Positions 11,273 to 26,614 of a stretch of DNA of 64,000 bases are shown here, piece after piece. The translations under genes were made by a program, and so were the position numbers. The notes under the pieces were generated by a model. It searched no databases and had not been told where the DNA came from. It saw only the letters and a list, made by a program, of their open reading frames with translations. This DNA comes from Seriola aureovittata. Lineage: Eukaryota; Chordata; Actinopteri; Carangiformes; Carangidae. The stretch's first letter is position 1; each line of letters begins with the position of its first letter. The stretch covers positions 13,416,160-13,480,159 of the forward strand of contig NC_079378.1 in the NCBI RefSeq assembly GCF_021018895.1, read 5' to 3'.

Positions 11273-14200
11273 TAGAAGAGTAGGTGGTGTTAGAGGAGCT
11301 GCTGATGACAGGTTTATTAAGGGATAAACCGCAGACTAAAACTGCGACATCACCAGTGACTGTGTTGTGGGGTATATGTACAGTGTGACATCATTATATT
11401 ATAATAATTATAACATATATATATATATTACAGGTAGTTTTTTCCTCACCTTTATTTGTTTGGAATGACTGCACCCCCACCTGTTGTATGAGCAGTTGGG
11501 ACCAGTTATAGCTTTAATGAATAACAAAACGCCATATTAATTATGTTGATAATTAAAATTACCTCTTGGTAGTTTTGCCAATGAAAAAACACATTCTGCC
11601 TGCTGTTTTGTAAACTGCATGGAGGATAACTTCAAAGCTGCAACTGAACCTTAATGCTACTAAACTTACATTCACGTGAAATGTGATGACTTTAGAGCTG
11701 AAACTGTTAGTTATTTTATTGATTATGCGATGAACAGAAAATTAATTGGAAACTACTTTGATAATCAGTTAATCATTCCTGTCATTTATTAAGCAAAAAT
11801 GCAATATGATCTCTGGTTTTAGCTTCGCAAGTGTGAGGTGTTGTTGCTTTCTTTCTTATATATGATGGTAAACTTACCATCTTTGTTGGTTGGACAAATC
11901 AAGGAATTCGAAGATGCCACCTTGGGCTAATGATGTCTATTTGGCCAATTTTGATATTAAATGAACACAATGATAATCAATGAATCAAGAAAATAATAAT
12001 TAGTGGCAGCCCTGTATCACTTAGACAGTATTAATTTTGTTATGGTAAATTATATGTTCAGAAAGCTGTTCAACACGTTGTTTGCTTTTGCTGCATTCAA
12101 TATAACTGAAGAGGAAACGTTGTACGGCTTCTCAGTTTTGGCCAGTGATCGTTAAAACCACAGACTTTATGGTTAAAACTCCAAATGTCCGCAGCAGATT
12201 TTATCTCTTGTAGCCAATGAACGTCAGTTTTGTGACTTAGCCAAAAATTCAAATGAAAACTGGGCTGTTGTCTTGTGACGTCAGCCAGTCTGTTTCCCGT
12301 TGACTATCTCATCCATTGTGTGAGATTGCAAAGTAGCTAGATAGCAGGAGTCGAAAGCTCCCTATTAAACCCATTGCGTATAACAGTCACCATCTTTCAG
12401 TCTGTGAAGTTAACGTTAGCTTAGCAGTCAAAGCTGTGAACAGGATCATTTATTAACACGTGCATAACATGCATAATTTTCAATCAAAAAGTTTTGATTT
12501 GGGCATCCGGTGGAGGAATGGCACAATAACATAACCAGATCGTCCATGGTTTGATTCCCATCAAACATCAATCATACATGTTACAGGTGAGTATGCTGAA
12601 TTTGAGGTTCTCATACAGGTAAAGTAGTAAGACATTAGTGTTTTCAGCTGGATTGGTTGGAAACAGCAGGTGTGCTCATTCTACTGTCACTACAGTACTG
12701 TATACAAGTGGTGCCCAGGTGTCAAGTGTAACTGTCCGTGCAGCACCGTAAACAGCTGCTTACAGATGTTAAGTCACACCTCCTTGTTCACGCCATGTTG
12801 GGTCTGTGGGAAATATGAGCTTTCAACTGGAAAAAATTGAGTCATGTCACCATGCTTGTGTGTGAAAATAGAAATGTGACATGGGAATTCATTTTATCAC
12901 AAATTGTGGATACGAGCAAACATGGCAGTGAATTCAGCAATATCAACATAAAAACACTAGCAACCGGTTACACTGAATTAACGGTGGCCGTTTTCGAATC
13001 TACTGCTGGTAATCCACTGACTATGCATGACTACCTCACACAACCTCACATCAAATTAACTGAGCTATCACTTTAATGTTCTGTGTACTGCAATGCATTC
13101 CTACAGGGTTGAGTCTGCTTAGTGTAGGAAAACAGTGAACGAACGTAGTCATTAACTCTGGATCTTTTAACTGAATTGAGCAAAGGGATTCAAATCAGCA
13201 AAGTGATTTCCACTTTTAGTCATTAGTGAAAGTTAGTTTACACTGTGTCTCCTGTCCCTGTTAGCTTAGCTGTCAATCAAGCAGCAACACAAAGGTTTGG
13301 AGCATTTCCAAGGAACCTTTTTTAAAAATCCTTTAGTAATGAAAAACTAATTTGATAAGAGTTAATTTAATTATAGATCATTTAAGAGCAAAAAAAAAAG
13401 AAATCTCCTTGATGCAGATGTTTGACTGCAAAACGAGGTGATCTTTAAGCACCAGTGAAGTACACCCTGCCTCGTCTGCACTCACAGTTACCACCCTGTT
13501 ACACTGTGTTTCATTGATCAACGTCAACACCCAGTGATTGACATACCCCTGCTTCTGGCTGGGCTAACCTTAACCATTATTAGGCGTGTCATCTGTTTCA
13601 AGGACGAGCTTGCTTTGTTTAGAACAAGCAAACCCCTCAAGGGTTTTATTAATGAGGACTTCCCTCAGGCCATCAAGCAGAAGTAGGATGCTGCACAGGA
13701 GAGAGGAAATATTGGCAATACAGAAGTGTACAGCAGCATTAATGCCCACCTGCCCACACGTTCTTATCACTCCCACTCTGTATTCACACGTAACTGGTGC
13801 ATCTCCAAATTAGTGACCTTTTCAGCTGTAGTAAACTAGAGCAATCTGTAAAGAATAAAGACAGATTAATTTATGAGCAATAAATACATTTTGAGCTGTA
13901 AAATAGCATTATATCTGAGGACAAGTGAAAACATTCTCTTCAAAGCTGAGGCTAATTAATGATGAAATACATAATAATTAATGAAAAATGAACTGAATAA
14001 TGATAAAAAGGTTTATTTCCCAATGGGAGATGGAGTGGTTTTAATATTATGTGTGCCATGAAGTGATTTTAATAATCTGGAATGTAAATGTATATGGTTT
14101 TTGTCCTTACCTACCATATTTTTGAGCACATTTGTTTGCCCTCCAATAATTAACGTCACATCTGGGCAGACAGCTTCTGTTTTAAGGTGCACTTTTATTT

Positions 14201-17200
14201 CCTGTGAATTTACTCTGCACAGTTTGACTTCTGTGGAGAGGAGTGTGGTGAGAGCATACACACATACAGTCTTGCATTTGGTTGTATCAGTAATAGGCTG
14301 GGGACTGTATTTTATCACTCACACCCCGCTGGAATAACAATCGTGTTCAATGTCTTACTTGTGCACATATTGAAATTGTCATTATTTATGATTCTGTTGT
14401 GACCACAGATGGTTCAAGGAACAAGAACATTATAGTTATTCATAAATCATCTTGTCCCTCTAAACAGCTGCCAATGTGAAGACCGTGCAAGGTGCAGGGA
14501 GGCCGACTTTTGGAAAGCTTCCTAAGCAAAAAGGAGAAAATGGCTGCATTGGAGAAAATAAAGTCCAAATTATGCTTTCTTCATCCATAGCCACAAGGGA
14601 TTACAAGGGTAAATGTGACATAAATTTCATCATCATGGGTCTAAAATGTCGGATTGGAAACAGACCAATGGGAAACTTACATGAACCAGGCGTACATAAA
14701 ATGATTTTTTTTAAAAAGGGGGAGACCTTATCTAAAGGGAGCCAGAGCATAATTAGACCTGATTCAAACTGTGGCTGACCCAAATAGAGATGTAGGGCCA
14801 CAACTGATTACTATTTTTTATTGATGATTATTGCATTTTTTTGATTAATCAGTTAATCGTTTTAGATAGATACATATACTTTATTCTCCCAACATAATTT
14901 TTTGTTCAGCTCCATACAGAAGCAGCCTACATAAGAAAATGCAGTCTGTGGAGGAGTCGAGAACATACCCTGTCGACATGAATAAGTTTTGTCTATAAAT
15001 GACAACCAAGAGGCGTCCAAGGTTACATCTTCACGTCTTGTTTTGTCCGACCAACAGCATAAATCTTCATGATTCTTTTGCCTAAAAACAACTTAAACAG
15101 TTCTTCGATTATCAAAATAGCTGTTGATTAATTGTCTTCCAATCGACTAATCGATAAATTGGTGCAGCCCTGGTGGGCGCCAATTACACTTGTGTGAAAA
15201 ACATACTCATGCAGACACCAAATGGTCTGAGGGAGGGGTGGTTGACCTGGATGGTGATGAGTTCCATGAAGCTTTTCCTACACTAAGAGTCGACAGCAGA
15301 AACATGACAAATGAGGGAAAATGAGGGGAGAGACAGATGGGGAATGACATACAATAAAGGGCCTTGAAATTGTGGTTTGAAGTAGGGTGCGTCAAGCTTT
15401 TCATTTCCTAAAAGAGGTACGTTAGCATTCATCGAGCGGGATGAAGCTGTGTTCATGGAGCGGCCTCTTGAGCGTGTTTGACAATATGTTCCTCTTTCTG
15501 CTTTAATTAGAACATCAAAGGTCAGACTCACAGCAGACGCTTCAATAGCAAGGTACTGTTATGTCATAGAGGAATGTACTGAGTGTATTACCACAGCAGT
15601 GATCCAGAATAAAGCTGCAGTCCAGAGCTGAAAATGGATTTTATCTGCAGTGAGCAAATGTTCGACGATTTTGTCACTTTACAGCAGACGAATCAGACCA
15701 TCCACTGAAGTCCCACATGCACTGTCTCAGAATGAAGTGACCTCCTTTTGGGCTGAACTAGTTTCAAAGAGAATGGATACAGCTCTTTTCACATTCAACA
15801 TATATGAAATAACATTAGATGCATCCACCACTCTCGTCATACTGTCGCTGCTTCTCCCCATGAAGAAGCATTACTGCGAGCAGGCCCAGCTTTAAATGAA
15901 AGTCAACATGCGATCCAGCACAAAAAGTGCGTTTGCATGGAATTTTTGAAAGTCCTAGTTTTTCACGCTACCATCTGTCTGTCCACTGGCTTTTCAGTGT
16001 TTAATCAGAGCAATATGAAGCCAGGAGATTTGATCCCCCTGGAGATATACATCCTCCGAGGCTTCTGGGAAGTCACTGAATGGCTTTCTAGACCGTCTCT
16101 GAAAATTGAAGCTGTGTGAGGTTCTGTCAGCCTGGTTTCTCAGTAAAGGGGTTTTACTGTGACTTTTGAGGCATCCTGTCTTAGAAAAACAGGCCTGGCA
16201 AAGCCTACAAAACTAAGTCAGTGCTGGAAACATTGTGGAAGTGCTTATCTTCAACATGCTTTGGGGTGCTTTACATCCAGCCATCCTCATACTCGGTGAG
16301 GCAGTTTTTTCACAGTCCAGTCATCCATACAACTTCCTCTCCTCTATGCTTCCTCGTTCTGGTTTGGTCTATCCCTTTGAAATTAGTTGCAGGAGTAATC
16401 CTTTAATCAGAGTGTCTCGCTGGGATTACCACAGAGGGCAGCCTCAGTTACTGCCCTCCACCACCACTGGCAATTGTTGAGGCTGCTGTACACTAATGTG
16501 ACCTTTCCCTCTTCACCCTCAGTATAACAACACTGTGTTTTGTGCCATGAAGCCATTAGAATAGAATTTCTTTTTGTAATGTTAGATGATTGTGATGATC
16601 GATGGATAATAAATGACAACCACATTAGATTTTACATCAGTTCACGAATGATTAAAAAAACTACTCTTCATTTCCCAATATTAATTATAGAGCTGCAGCA
16701 ATAAGCTAAACAACAGGAAATCAATTGGCAGCTATTTTTGTAATCGATAAATCATTTTAGTCATTTTTGCAGCAATAATGAAAAACACTCACTGGTTCCA
16801 GGTTCTCAGACTTCAGGATTTGCTGCTTGTCTTTGTCATATGTCACAGTTATCTGAACATCTTGGATTTTTGGACTGACTCTAACAGGCTTTTTTCACTT
16901 CTTTCTGACATTTTATAGACCAAGCAATTGGTGAAGAAAATACTTAGTAATAAATGATGAAAATAATTATATTCATTTTTATATATAATTATATTGATTA
17001 ATTGCTAATATAGCTAAAAGCTGATATTCATCTGCTCAACAACAATTGGATGGATTGCTGTGAAATTTTGTTCAGACATTCATTCATGCAGCTAATTAAC
17101 AAGTATTAGCATGCTAACATGCTAAACTAAGATGGCAAACATGGTAAACATTACCAGTTAATATTTAGCATCTAATCATCGTCATCGCCAATATGTTAGC

Positions 17201-20200
17201 ACCGTGATGTTTGCATTTAGGTATAATGACGCACCATTCATATGGTAATATAATAATATCATAATGAACCTTTCTGTGAGGTTAAGGTTACTCATATCCC
17301 CAGCATGCACTGGGGAGAGGGCAGGGAAACACTCAGGACAGTCCATCACAGTGCTGAGAGAAACTCACAGCCATGAGTGTTTTAGAGTCTACTGTGCACT
17401 CGAGCTGTGGGAGGAAGGCAGTGGACACAGAGGGAAACATGCAAATACAGACAGAATATGCAAACTCCACCCAGACAGAACCAGAACTTACAACTACAGC
17501 CCTCTTGTCAAGTCCTACAAACCATTACGCTGCTTCAACAAGGTGCACAAAGTTTCATTTAACAAATGTGAAAGAGACGCTTGATTTTTTTAGTTTTTCT
17601 AAACATATGAAGCACGACACACAACAGAAAGGCTCTGTTCCAAGGTTGGATTTAAATTTATTAGTGTAGTCAAAAAATAACTGATTTTGAATGTAGATTT
17701 GTATATTATAACTACACTTGGTAATTCGGCTGATCATTTTTGTCATTTTTAAGCAAAAAAAGAGTTTCTGGTTGCAGCTTCTCACATGAGAAAAAGTGCT
17801 AACCCTAACCTCCTTTCTTTACCGCTTTATCTCAACATAATATTGAATATCTTCTGGGTGGTTTTAGACTGTTGCTTGTTCATAACATTTAATGACAATA
17901 CCTCAACTTTGCCCTTGTGTCAGTGCAACATGTTTGGCTTGATGTCGGCTGTTATAAAGCAGACGATCGGCTGTTTCAGGGGAGGGGTGGGACATGTGTC
18001 ATAAAACTGCAATCTTTGGCATTATGGACTATTCTATTCAGGAATTTTCAAGTGCCTTGTCTCTCCCTTATAATGTCTCTGTTGTAACTCTCTAACATTG
18101 GAGTGTAAAGAAAGGAGAATCACCAGTCTTTCCAGCAGTGGCTCACATTGCCGTCTCTAAAACAGGCGCCTTAATTAATTTCAACTCTGGAGAGGCCCCA
18201 TTTTTGGAAGTGCAGTGACCTTCAAAAGTGTGCAGTGTCCTCCTTTTCCTCTTAGCGCATTATGGATAGACACTTTTGCAGAAGCCTTTCCAGTCTGCTA
18301 GTGCTCCAAAGTGTTGTGCGTATTTGTTCACACAAGGTGCCCAAAATTCAAATGATGAGTCATATGTTTGAGGCAGATGAACTGAATGCAAAGCAGTTCA
18401 GATCGCATTATAGTCCAGAATCCCTACCTGTCTGACCTTGAAAAATGTATTTGAAAGCTGCTGAATGGGAGAGACACTGTGAAGCAGTCACACAAAGAGT
18501 AATTAATTTATCTGGGTCTGAAGTAGCGCCTGGAGAAAGGGACAAAACACAAGGTCAAAAGATGTGACCATACTGTTGGATTTCATCATGGTAAAGACAT
18601 GACATGATTGTCTAGAATTAGATACCGTTTAGGTATAATTATTAATGTAAAGCTGTATAAGGAACAATGATGTGGTCATACATTGTGGTAGACCAAAATG
18701 CTGTGCGAACCGGTTTTATCAAAATAATGGCTTAGTGGTTGAAAGTGCTAAATCTTAAATACCACTTTCATACATTATTTATTTTTCTTTCCACAGCATT
18801 TTAAGGTGACAGAAATGACAACATACTGATTATTTAGCTGTAAGCGCTGCTAAAAAATGTGTGGTGCTAAAGGAAAGCCACTGGATCATCAAATGTCTGC
18901 TGCGGCACACTACTTATTCCTTCAAGTAGTGCTGCAACTAATGATTGTTCTTGTTTAGGATTAATCTGTTGAGTATTTGTGCTATTAATCATTTAATCAT
19001 TTAGTCTTTTAAACATTGAATGTTGTTTTGTCCAACCAGCTGTCCGAAACCTCAAATTATTTAATCAATCATCATGTGTATGTAATGTATTTATTACTTA
19101 ACAGCAAGATCTTAGAAGACATAAAAATGTAAATTGCACCACACAAATCTAATGAAACTGTTGAAAACCAGATTGATTTGCCTTTAGTTAACAATAAACT
19201 TAAACAATAGTAAGATGACAAAGTGTCTTAAACTAATTAAACAAAATTAACACTGATAAAAGGCTAAGACTTGGTTTAAAAAAAAAAAATTAAAAAAAAA
19301 TTGCCATAATTTGGTGTCTTGACATGCTTTTATATTTTGTAATAATTCACAAGTGAGCAAAGCTGCTTCAGTGTCTCGCTGAGCGTTAAGGCCAGACTGA
19401 AACTCTGAACTGCTGCTCTAAACTAATGAAAAGATTATGTAAGAAATGAGCTGATTTCTATGATTTTAATTACTAAGTAAGGATTTGAAATTTAATTCAA
19501 GTTTGTTAAGTATTATAGGACGAGGTCGCATTTATTTAGGCGAGGTTTCACAACAGCTGTTTACTGTGCCATGGGTGCCACGCCAGTATGCGGGGAGCGG
19601 TTCACAATCACCAGCATTTCATCCTCTAAGCAGTTTAATACTCTGTTAAAACAGATGGTCAGGAGATCAAGTCAGCATGTCGAGGCTTGTCCCTTTTGAC
19701 GGTCTTGAAAGAAATCTTTGACTTCGCTGTGCTGGGCAACGTGGTAGAATATCAAGGCATGACGAATGATAAAGGAAGTCAATTACAGAGAAGCCTGTTT
19801 TTATTCACAAAGCTGCAGCAGAGAGGATGAACAGGCTGAGAGCAGGACAACAGAGGTATTCAATACTTGAGTGAAAAAATCTCTAAAGGATAAACCTGGT
19901 GATACTCTGTTTTTTTTTTATTGCCAACAAATCCCAAAATCCCAAAACACCAAAACTAACAACCAACAATCAATTGATCCTATACTGACATGCATTTTCT
20001 GGGACGGATGTCTACTTCAGTCTTCATACATTGTTTTTGGGTGCACCAAATACACACACAAAAATAATACCCAACAAAAAACACTTGTATTGGATTAAAA
20101 AAAAAAAAAAATGAAGGTCACGCTGTCGAGAAAACTATAAACACAATCTGCAGCTTAAATCATCTCACTTTTAAATTCTGGATCAGTTTTGGATGAATTC

Positions 20201-23200
20201 AGCAACTATGGTGCCATGCTTGGTCTAAATTGCAATAACAAATGGTTTTGAATTTGTTGGCGCTTTTCTTCATGCATTTGAGAAGAGTGGCCTCATGGCA
20301 ACGGTGCTGGAGGCTCATGGGTATTGTAGTATTTAGACCTGTCTGTAATCTGTAATTTCTGAAACAAAGTTGAAATAATTAAAACTGGTGGCCTTAACAT
20401 AAAACTGTGTTTTTAAATGGGAACACAGAATGGACAAAAACACTTCAGGAACCAGTGGCCCCTCCCATGTTGCTACTCTATTGCTCTGGTCTCTGACCGG
20501 AAGAACGGGATTTCTAGAGCTGAGTGTTCACAGACCAACATCTGTTGTTTTGACTGTACTTTGTATAGTTTGAATGGGGAGTTGATACTGCAGTGTCTAC
20601 GTCAATCATGACATTGCTCAAGAGGTGGCAGCAGTCACACAGACAACACTATTGTTTGTGAAATTAAAGGTGCTTCTCAAGAGCTTCTAGTTCAGGTCAG
20701 GATGTGATATGGCTCTGCTATAGGCTCTCACCAATCCAACAATGATCCAGGTGGTAGATTACATAATACTGCCTTTAGGCCTTGTGCAGAGCAGCACTGG
20801 GTCTGCTGAAAAACCTCGGGAGGGAATTACATGCAAGTTCTCCAGTGTTTCTGTGGAGGCTGAGCAAAAGGCTGGAGGCTTATCTGGAAACTTACTACAC
20901 TTCACCAGATATAGAACCATTTCAAATACATGACACATGCGAAGCTTTACGGTTCATTTTCCTTGCAGTGTGTCACCTTTAAGTCTCCAGTTGCTGTCAT
21001 GTCTTGTCGAAATAGTAGACCGACTGCCTACACAACATTCCCAGATGTACTGTAGGCTGTTAGAGGAGTTTTGTGGCTGTAGAGGGTTTTCTAATTTTAT
21101 GACGGATTAGACACGCCTCTCTGCAGCCAACATTGTGCACTTCATCGTAAGTGGAACACGGCATTGCAAATGCATACAGCAGCACTCTGTGACGTCTGCA
21201 GTCACAGTCGCTCCATCACTTCCACACTGTTTGAAGTGCACAGTGTTACATCAACAGAGCTCAGAAAACATCCAGGGGTGCACTTAAGGTAGAATTGCTG
21301 AGAGGGCAAAGCACCACACTTTTTGTTTGCATCTGCTAGTCTTCAGCTGGTGGCTAATCACACATTTTACTGTTTACTGTAGACGATCCTGTCAGTGAGA
21401 CAGCACAGCTGTACAGATCCACTTTTATTCCACATTCATGCACAAGACTCCATATGGTTTTGGTTCATTTCATGCTCGAAACACAAAAAAAACAAACCAA
21501 CATTGAATTGATGCTACTATACAAGTACTGTCTTCTCCCGATTCCTCTGTGCCATAAAACTCGATTGTTGTCCAAAAGCACATCAGTGAGCCACACTGGT
21601 GCACTGGATGACATGTTTCCTCATCACCACAAACACACAGACGCACTGTAGTTTATTTTGAGTCAATCCCACATACACCATCCTGCTGCTGAAAGAGGCA
21701 TTAAACTCTGTGCACGCACAAAGACAGAAGTGTTCACGGGCACTCTTTTTGTCAGGTTTATAAAGCTGTGAATACGCATGGTTCAGTTTCACAAATCTGA
21801 ACTCTGTCTTGCTAGATCAGAACTGAAAAATACTGTTTGAAACATTTCTCATGAAGCATAACTCTGACCTTTGTGTCACTTGTTCTCACCAACTATAAAG
21901 TACCAGTGGGTGTTATCCCCTCCAAACTCAGGGGGGGCAGTAATGAGCACATTACCACAAGGAGATGCTTGCGCTCACTTAATTAAAAAAGTGAGATTTA
22001 TTCTTTCTCGGAATTGTTTTCAAACTGTATTTTTTTAGTTTTGCAAGAGAAAAGACTTAAAGGAAGAAGCCTAACCGGCTAATCCGTCCCAACCTCCGCT
22101 AAAGGTAAGGGCACAGTCACTTCCTACAGCTTTTCTGTCTCCCACGCAGTGGATGAGCCAGTCCTGAACGGGGCTATTGGTGGAAGCAGAAGCTTGATTT
22201 CTCCTCCCCCAGTTAGCCATAAATGGATGTAAACACAACCTCAATAACCTTCATAGTAAAGCCTCTGTCTGCTCCACCACTCTTTACACAAGACTGTCCT
22301 CCCAAGAAAAACAACAATTCAAAAATAAGGTTTGTGTACAAGTGACAACGCCCCCTAGCGGCAGTAGTCAATATGACTCGTCAAGTGACATTGTTATAGT
22401 ACAACAAAGTCCACAGAGGGAGGAGATAACAACACAGAAGACTGCTGTTTATTTCCTGCTTCAAACCAATAGTCAACATTAGTTGCTTTTGACCATGAGC
22501 ACAATCGTTCCCTAAAGCTTAGCCTTAAAAGTGTTTATTATTGTAACCATGACAACGAAGCTCCTCTAACCTTAATGAAGTACCTATTTTAACCAAAACC
22601 ATGATATTTCCCTAAACCTAACCAAGTTTCTTTGTGCCTAAACCTAACCCGACCTTTACCACAGTAATGTAACAGCATAAAACAGATTTACAATATTTTT
22701 GGAAGGCACTGACAAATGATGAAGTGCTGCTGATAGATCAGATCAGAAAACACTTATTACCTTCATATCACCCTCGGATTGCTCTGTCTCTGACAAGAGA
22801 TCAACGCACATGAGAAAGTAAAAATGAAAATGTAATAACAAAACCAATGAATACATTTTAAAATGATAACAAAAATAAAATAGAACAGATCATTTCAAAA
22901 CATGAATACAATAAAATAAATAATAAAATACAATAAATAATGGCCATAAAACATCCTAATCAAAAGCCAGGGTTTTAAGAGAGGTGGGTTTTAAGTCTCT
23001 GTTTAAACATATCAACACTTTCAGCTGTTCTCGGGCCGGAGGCAGACTGTTCCAGCCACTCTGGGTATAAATATGTGCACGCTGGTCTGACACTCACACT
23101 CTCTCTCGCCACACATTTAGCTTTTTTAAAATACCAGTTTTCATGTCGGAAATAGTGTATGCATCGCGAATAGATCTGCTGTAAATACTACAACACCAAA

Positions 23201-25731
23201 TGTTCCTTAATTCTTGGCTGAAAATAATGCCCAACAAATACAACGTTTTCTCCTGTTTGAGTCACATTTGCTAAAAAACTAGAGTGCCCAGCTGTTTCAG
23301 AAACTTAGGTAGTGTTTCACTGATTTACATCTTCAGTAGGAAAGGAAGAGGTTTGGGGCTGAGAGTTGTGGAAAAGGTGGCAAAATCAGAGAGCTTTGAA
23401 AGACGGAGTAGCACATCGTAGGTGTTACTGACGACAAGAAAAATACAGAGAACACAAGCTTTCCCCGTCAAATGGTAACAAACACAACAGCCGCAATTGA
23501 ATCTTTTTTACTCTAAGACGACACAGTTCTCGACATTTAGATATAGATGTTAGTGGAGAACCAAAGAAAATGGCAATTTAGAGTAAAATCTAATCCTATT
23601 ACAATACTATACTTTAGTCCATTTCTATCCACAGGTTTTTATTTTCATTTTGAATTTGAGCATGAAGGAATGAAAAACATGGGAAAGAAATAACACAAGG
23701 TTTTACCCCTGGTTGAATTGTAAAAGATGTAATAAAGGCCTATTTCCAGCAGTTCAGATGCAGCATCAGTGGATTCCTGCCACTCACCATTAGATGCCAG
23801 AAAGCCCGGCAACAGACTAAAGCGCCACATGGTGTGTGTGGACTGAGGAGACAAATTAATTCATCAAAGTCATTTGAAAGCCATCTTAAGGGAGAAGCAG
23901 CAGTAAATCGCCATGATTTAAGGGTTACTGGCTCTCTTTGTATTATGTAATCCTGTTATGCCCTCTTGAGAATACTGTGTTCACATAACAGTAGTTTGTT
24001 AGAAACACACTAAATCAAAATTTCTTTTAACCAAATCTTGGAAAATAGGATAAAACAAATGGCTAAGGTGAGGCTGGAAATAGCCAGAGGATTTTCTCTC
24101 TGTTCCTAGAAAAGGCTCTGCAGTCTTCCAGGTTTAATAGTGAGGAATGCCTGGTACAAGGGACCGGCGCCCAAAGCAGAATATATCAATAGAGCCGTGT
24201 GAGTTCCAGTGGATCTACACTCTCACCTCCACTTGGCACAGAAAAGGTTCACTATTTAGAATTATGAAGTGGGAGCTTGTTCTGTGCGTTTGGCAACAGG
24301 ACGACTGACACCATTGACTGTCAGTCACTCGCTTCTGTGTTGCTATGGAAACAACCTTGTTGCTTGACTCTGGGGCTAATTCTGTAGAAAAGAACAAGCT
24401 TGTAGAAAGCAATGGTAAAAAAAAAAAAAGAAACAAAAAAAACAAAAAAACAACATGGCTGCATGCATGAGTCATCTGCTAACACATACACTCAGAGCTC
24501 TCCAGTTTTATCACTGCGAGCAGCCTGTCAAAGCTCCCTGTGTGATTGTAGCTAAACACAGCCGCAGCAGGGACCACACGAGAGAACAAAAGCAACACCA
24601 GACTGTGGTAAGGGCCATGGGAGAAGGCAATAATCACAGCTGACTCAAACATACTGACATATTTAGCTCCAAACTTTATCAACAGCCGAAGCTGTGGCCG
24701 GGGTACATTTTTAACCGAGGGTCCACCAGCAGGAGTGAGGGTTATGTTGTGACAAACAGAGGCAAAATATCACAAGTAGAGCTGAAACAAATCCTCAAAT
24801 GATCTGATAATCATCTGAAGTAGTATCATTGTGAACTGAATGTCTTTTGGTTTTGGACTGAAACAATTTCAAGACGTCATCTTAAACTCTGGGAAACAGG
24901 GTTTTTTAAAAAGGTGTTTGTACAGTTTTTCCCACCACATTTTCACACATGAGAGTGGGAGAGTACTACAAACACTAGTAATGCAGTCCAGTACAACACC
25001 TCCACTAATTACAGCCTCAGCTTCTACGTGACCAAAGCTTTTTTTTTATTTTATTATCTGTTTTTCAGTTTCAGCTTCTAACTCAGCAGCTGTCAGTGGC
25101 TCCCTTACATTAGAACTGTGTTTTCTGTAGCACCCCCTTCTGCTGTTGGGTGTAGTTTAGGTTATGAGTAGGTGTAGCAGAGATGACTGGTTGAGGTTAG
25201 GGATATGTTTTGGGATGAGGTTAACATAAGGGGAAATACAAATCAATGGGGAAAGAGACTCCGACACAACATCTGCATGTCTCCCGGGATCCACACAAAA
25301 CAAAAATGGCAGTTAACAACATAATAGAATCAAAAAGGTTAGAAAAAATAACTACAGGAAAAATTTATGTGAGATTCACCAAGATTTGTTTTTTCGTGAC
25401 TTTTTGAAAGATGAAAAAATTTACAAAAATAAGATGTGAATAACCCCATGGCCTTTACCCTGAGCACCTTTCAGACTCTTTCAGGATGTTGTTCGCTTCA
25501 TCTTGTGAAACAAGTCCAAGGCCTTTTTAACCAGAGAAATACAAAGCAAAATCCGGTTGCTTCAGATATTGTTTTCTTTTGATGCCTTCTTCTCATACTC
25601 ATCACTTTATTTCTTTTGGACAAATAAAATCTGCTCCCCCTGCTTCTTTCTCTGAAGCAGCAATGTGAACAAAAAATATGCTCCAGTCAACAAAACTGTC
25701 ATTTACAGGTTTGAAATGAAAATTATTTACC

Positions 25732-25827
<96 letters not shown>

Positions 25828-26552
25828 CACAACATAATATAAAAATGATAAAGAATGATACAGAAAACTGCAGTTTTCTCAGTTAAAACCTGCAGATGGC
25901 ATACTATTGTTGCTATAAATACATACAGTAGCCCATATTTGTCCTTTACAAAATGTAAAGGTCACCAGTCATGTGTGGCATAGAGAGGAAAGACTCAGTA
26001 ACAGCATAGCAATATAAAACAATCCAAAGCAGTGGCTATGTGATAAACATTACTGTAGAAAGTGGTTGTTGTTCAGTTTTCATTGAGACTATGAGAGGAG
26101 ATTATTATCTTAATTTTGGGGTCTCTGTTTCTGTTGTACTGGATTATTTGAGCTGTGTACGTGAGTGTGCACCACTTATGTTACTTTCAAATGTTCACAT
26201 TGAGACACGTCTTTCTGTTCATTAAAATTGAGGGAGAGGCAGAAGGAATGTCACAGAGCACACTGTCAAATAAATCACAGTGCTGTGGGAAAGGAGAATC
26301 TCTTTTGCATCTAGCCAGTTGAACCAGTGCTGGTCATTTATGTGGTGAGTTGTGTTGCTGCAGTGTGATGGTGTGAAGTGAGATTAAGCTCTCCTTTAAT
26401 CCTCCTCCGCTCCACATGACCTCACTGTGATGCACAAGCCACTGGGAGCTGTCATTGGTGCGCGGTGCGTTCTCCTGTGTGACCTGCAGCCAATCAGCGC
26501 TCCTCAGCTCAGCATCCACCCCCACCAGGCTGCCAGTGGTGGAAAGAGTGAG

Positions 26553-26614
<62 letters not shown>

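Noticed and set aside
25602..25886. Cys-Val and His-Thr repeat proteins
   Set aside because: Frames through the (AC)46 microsatellite.
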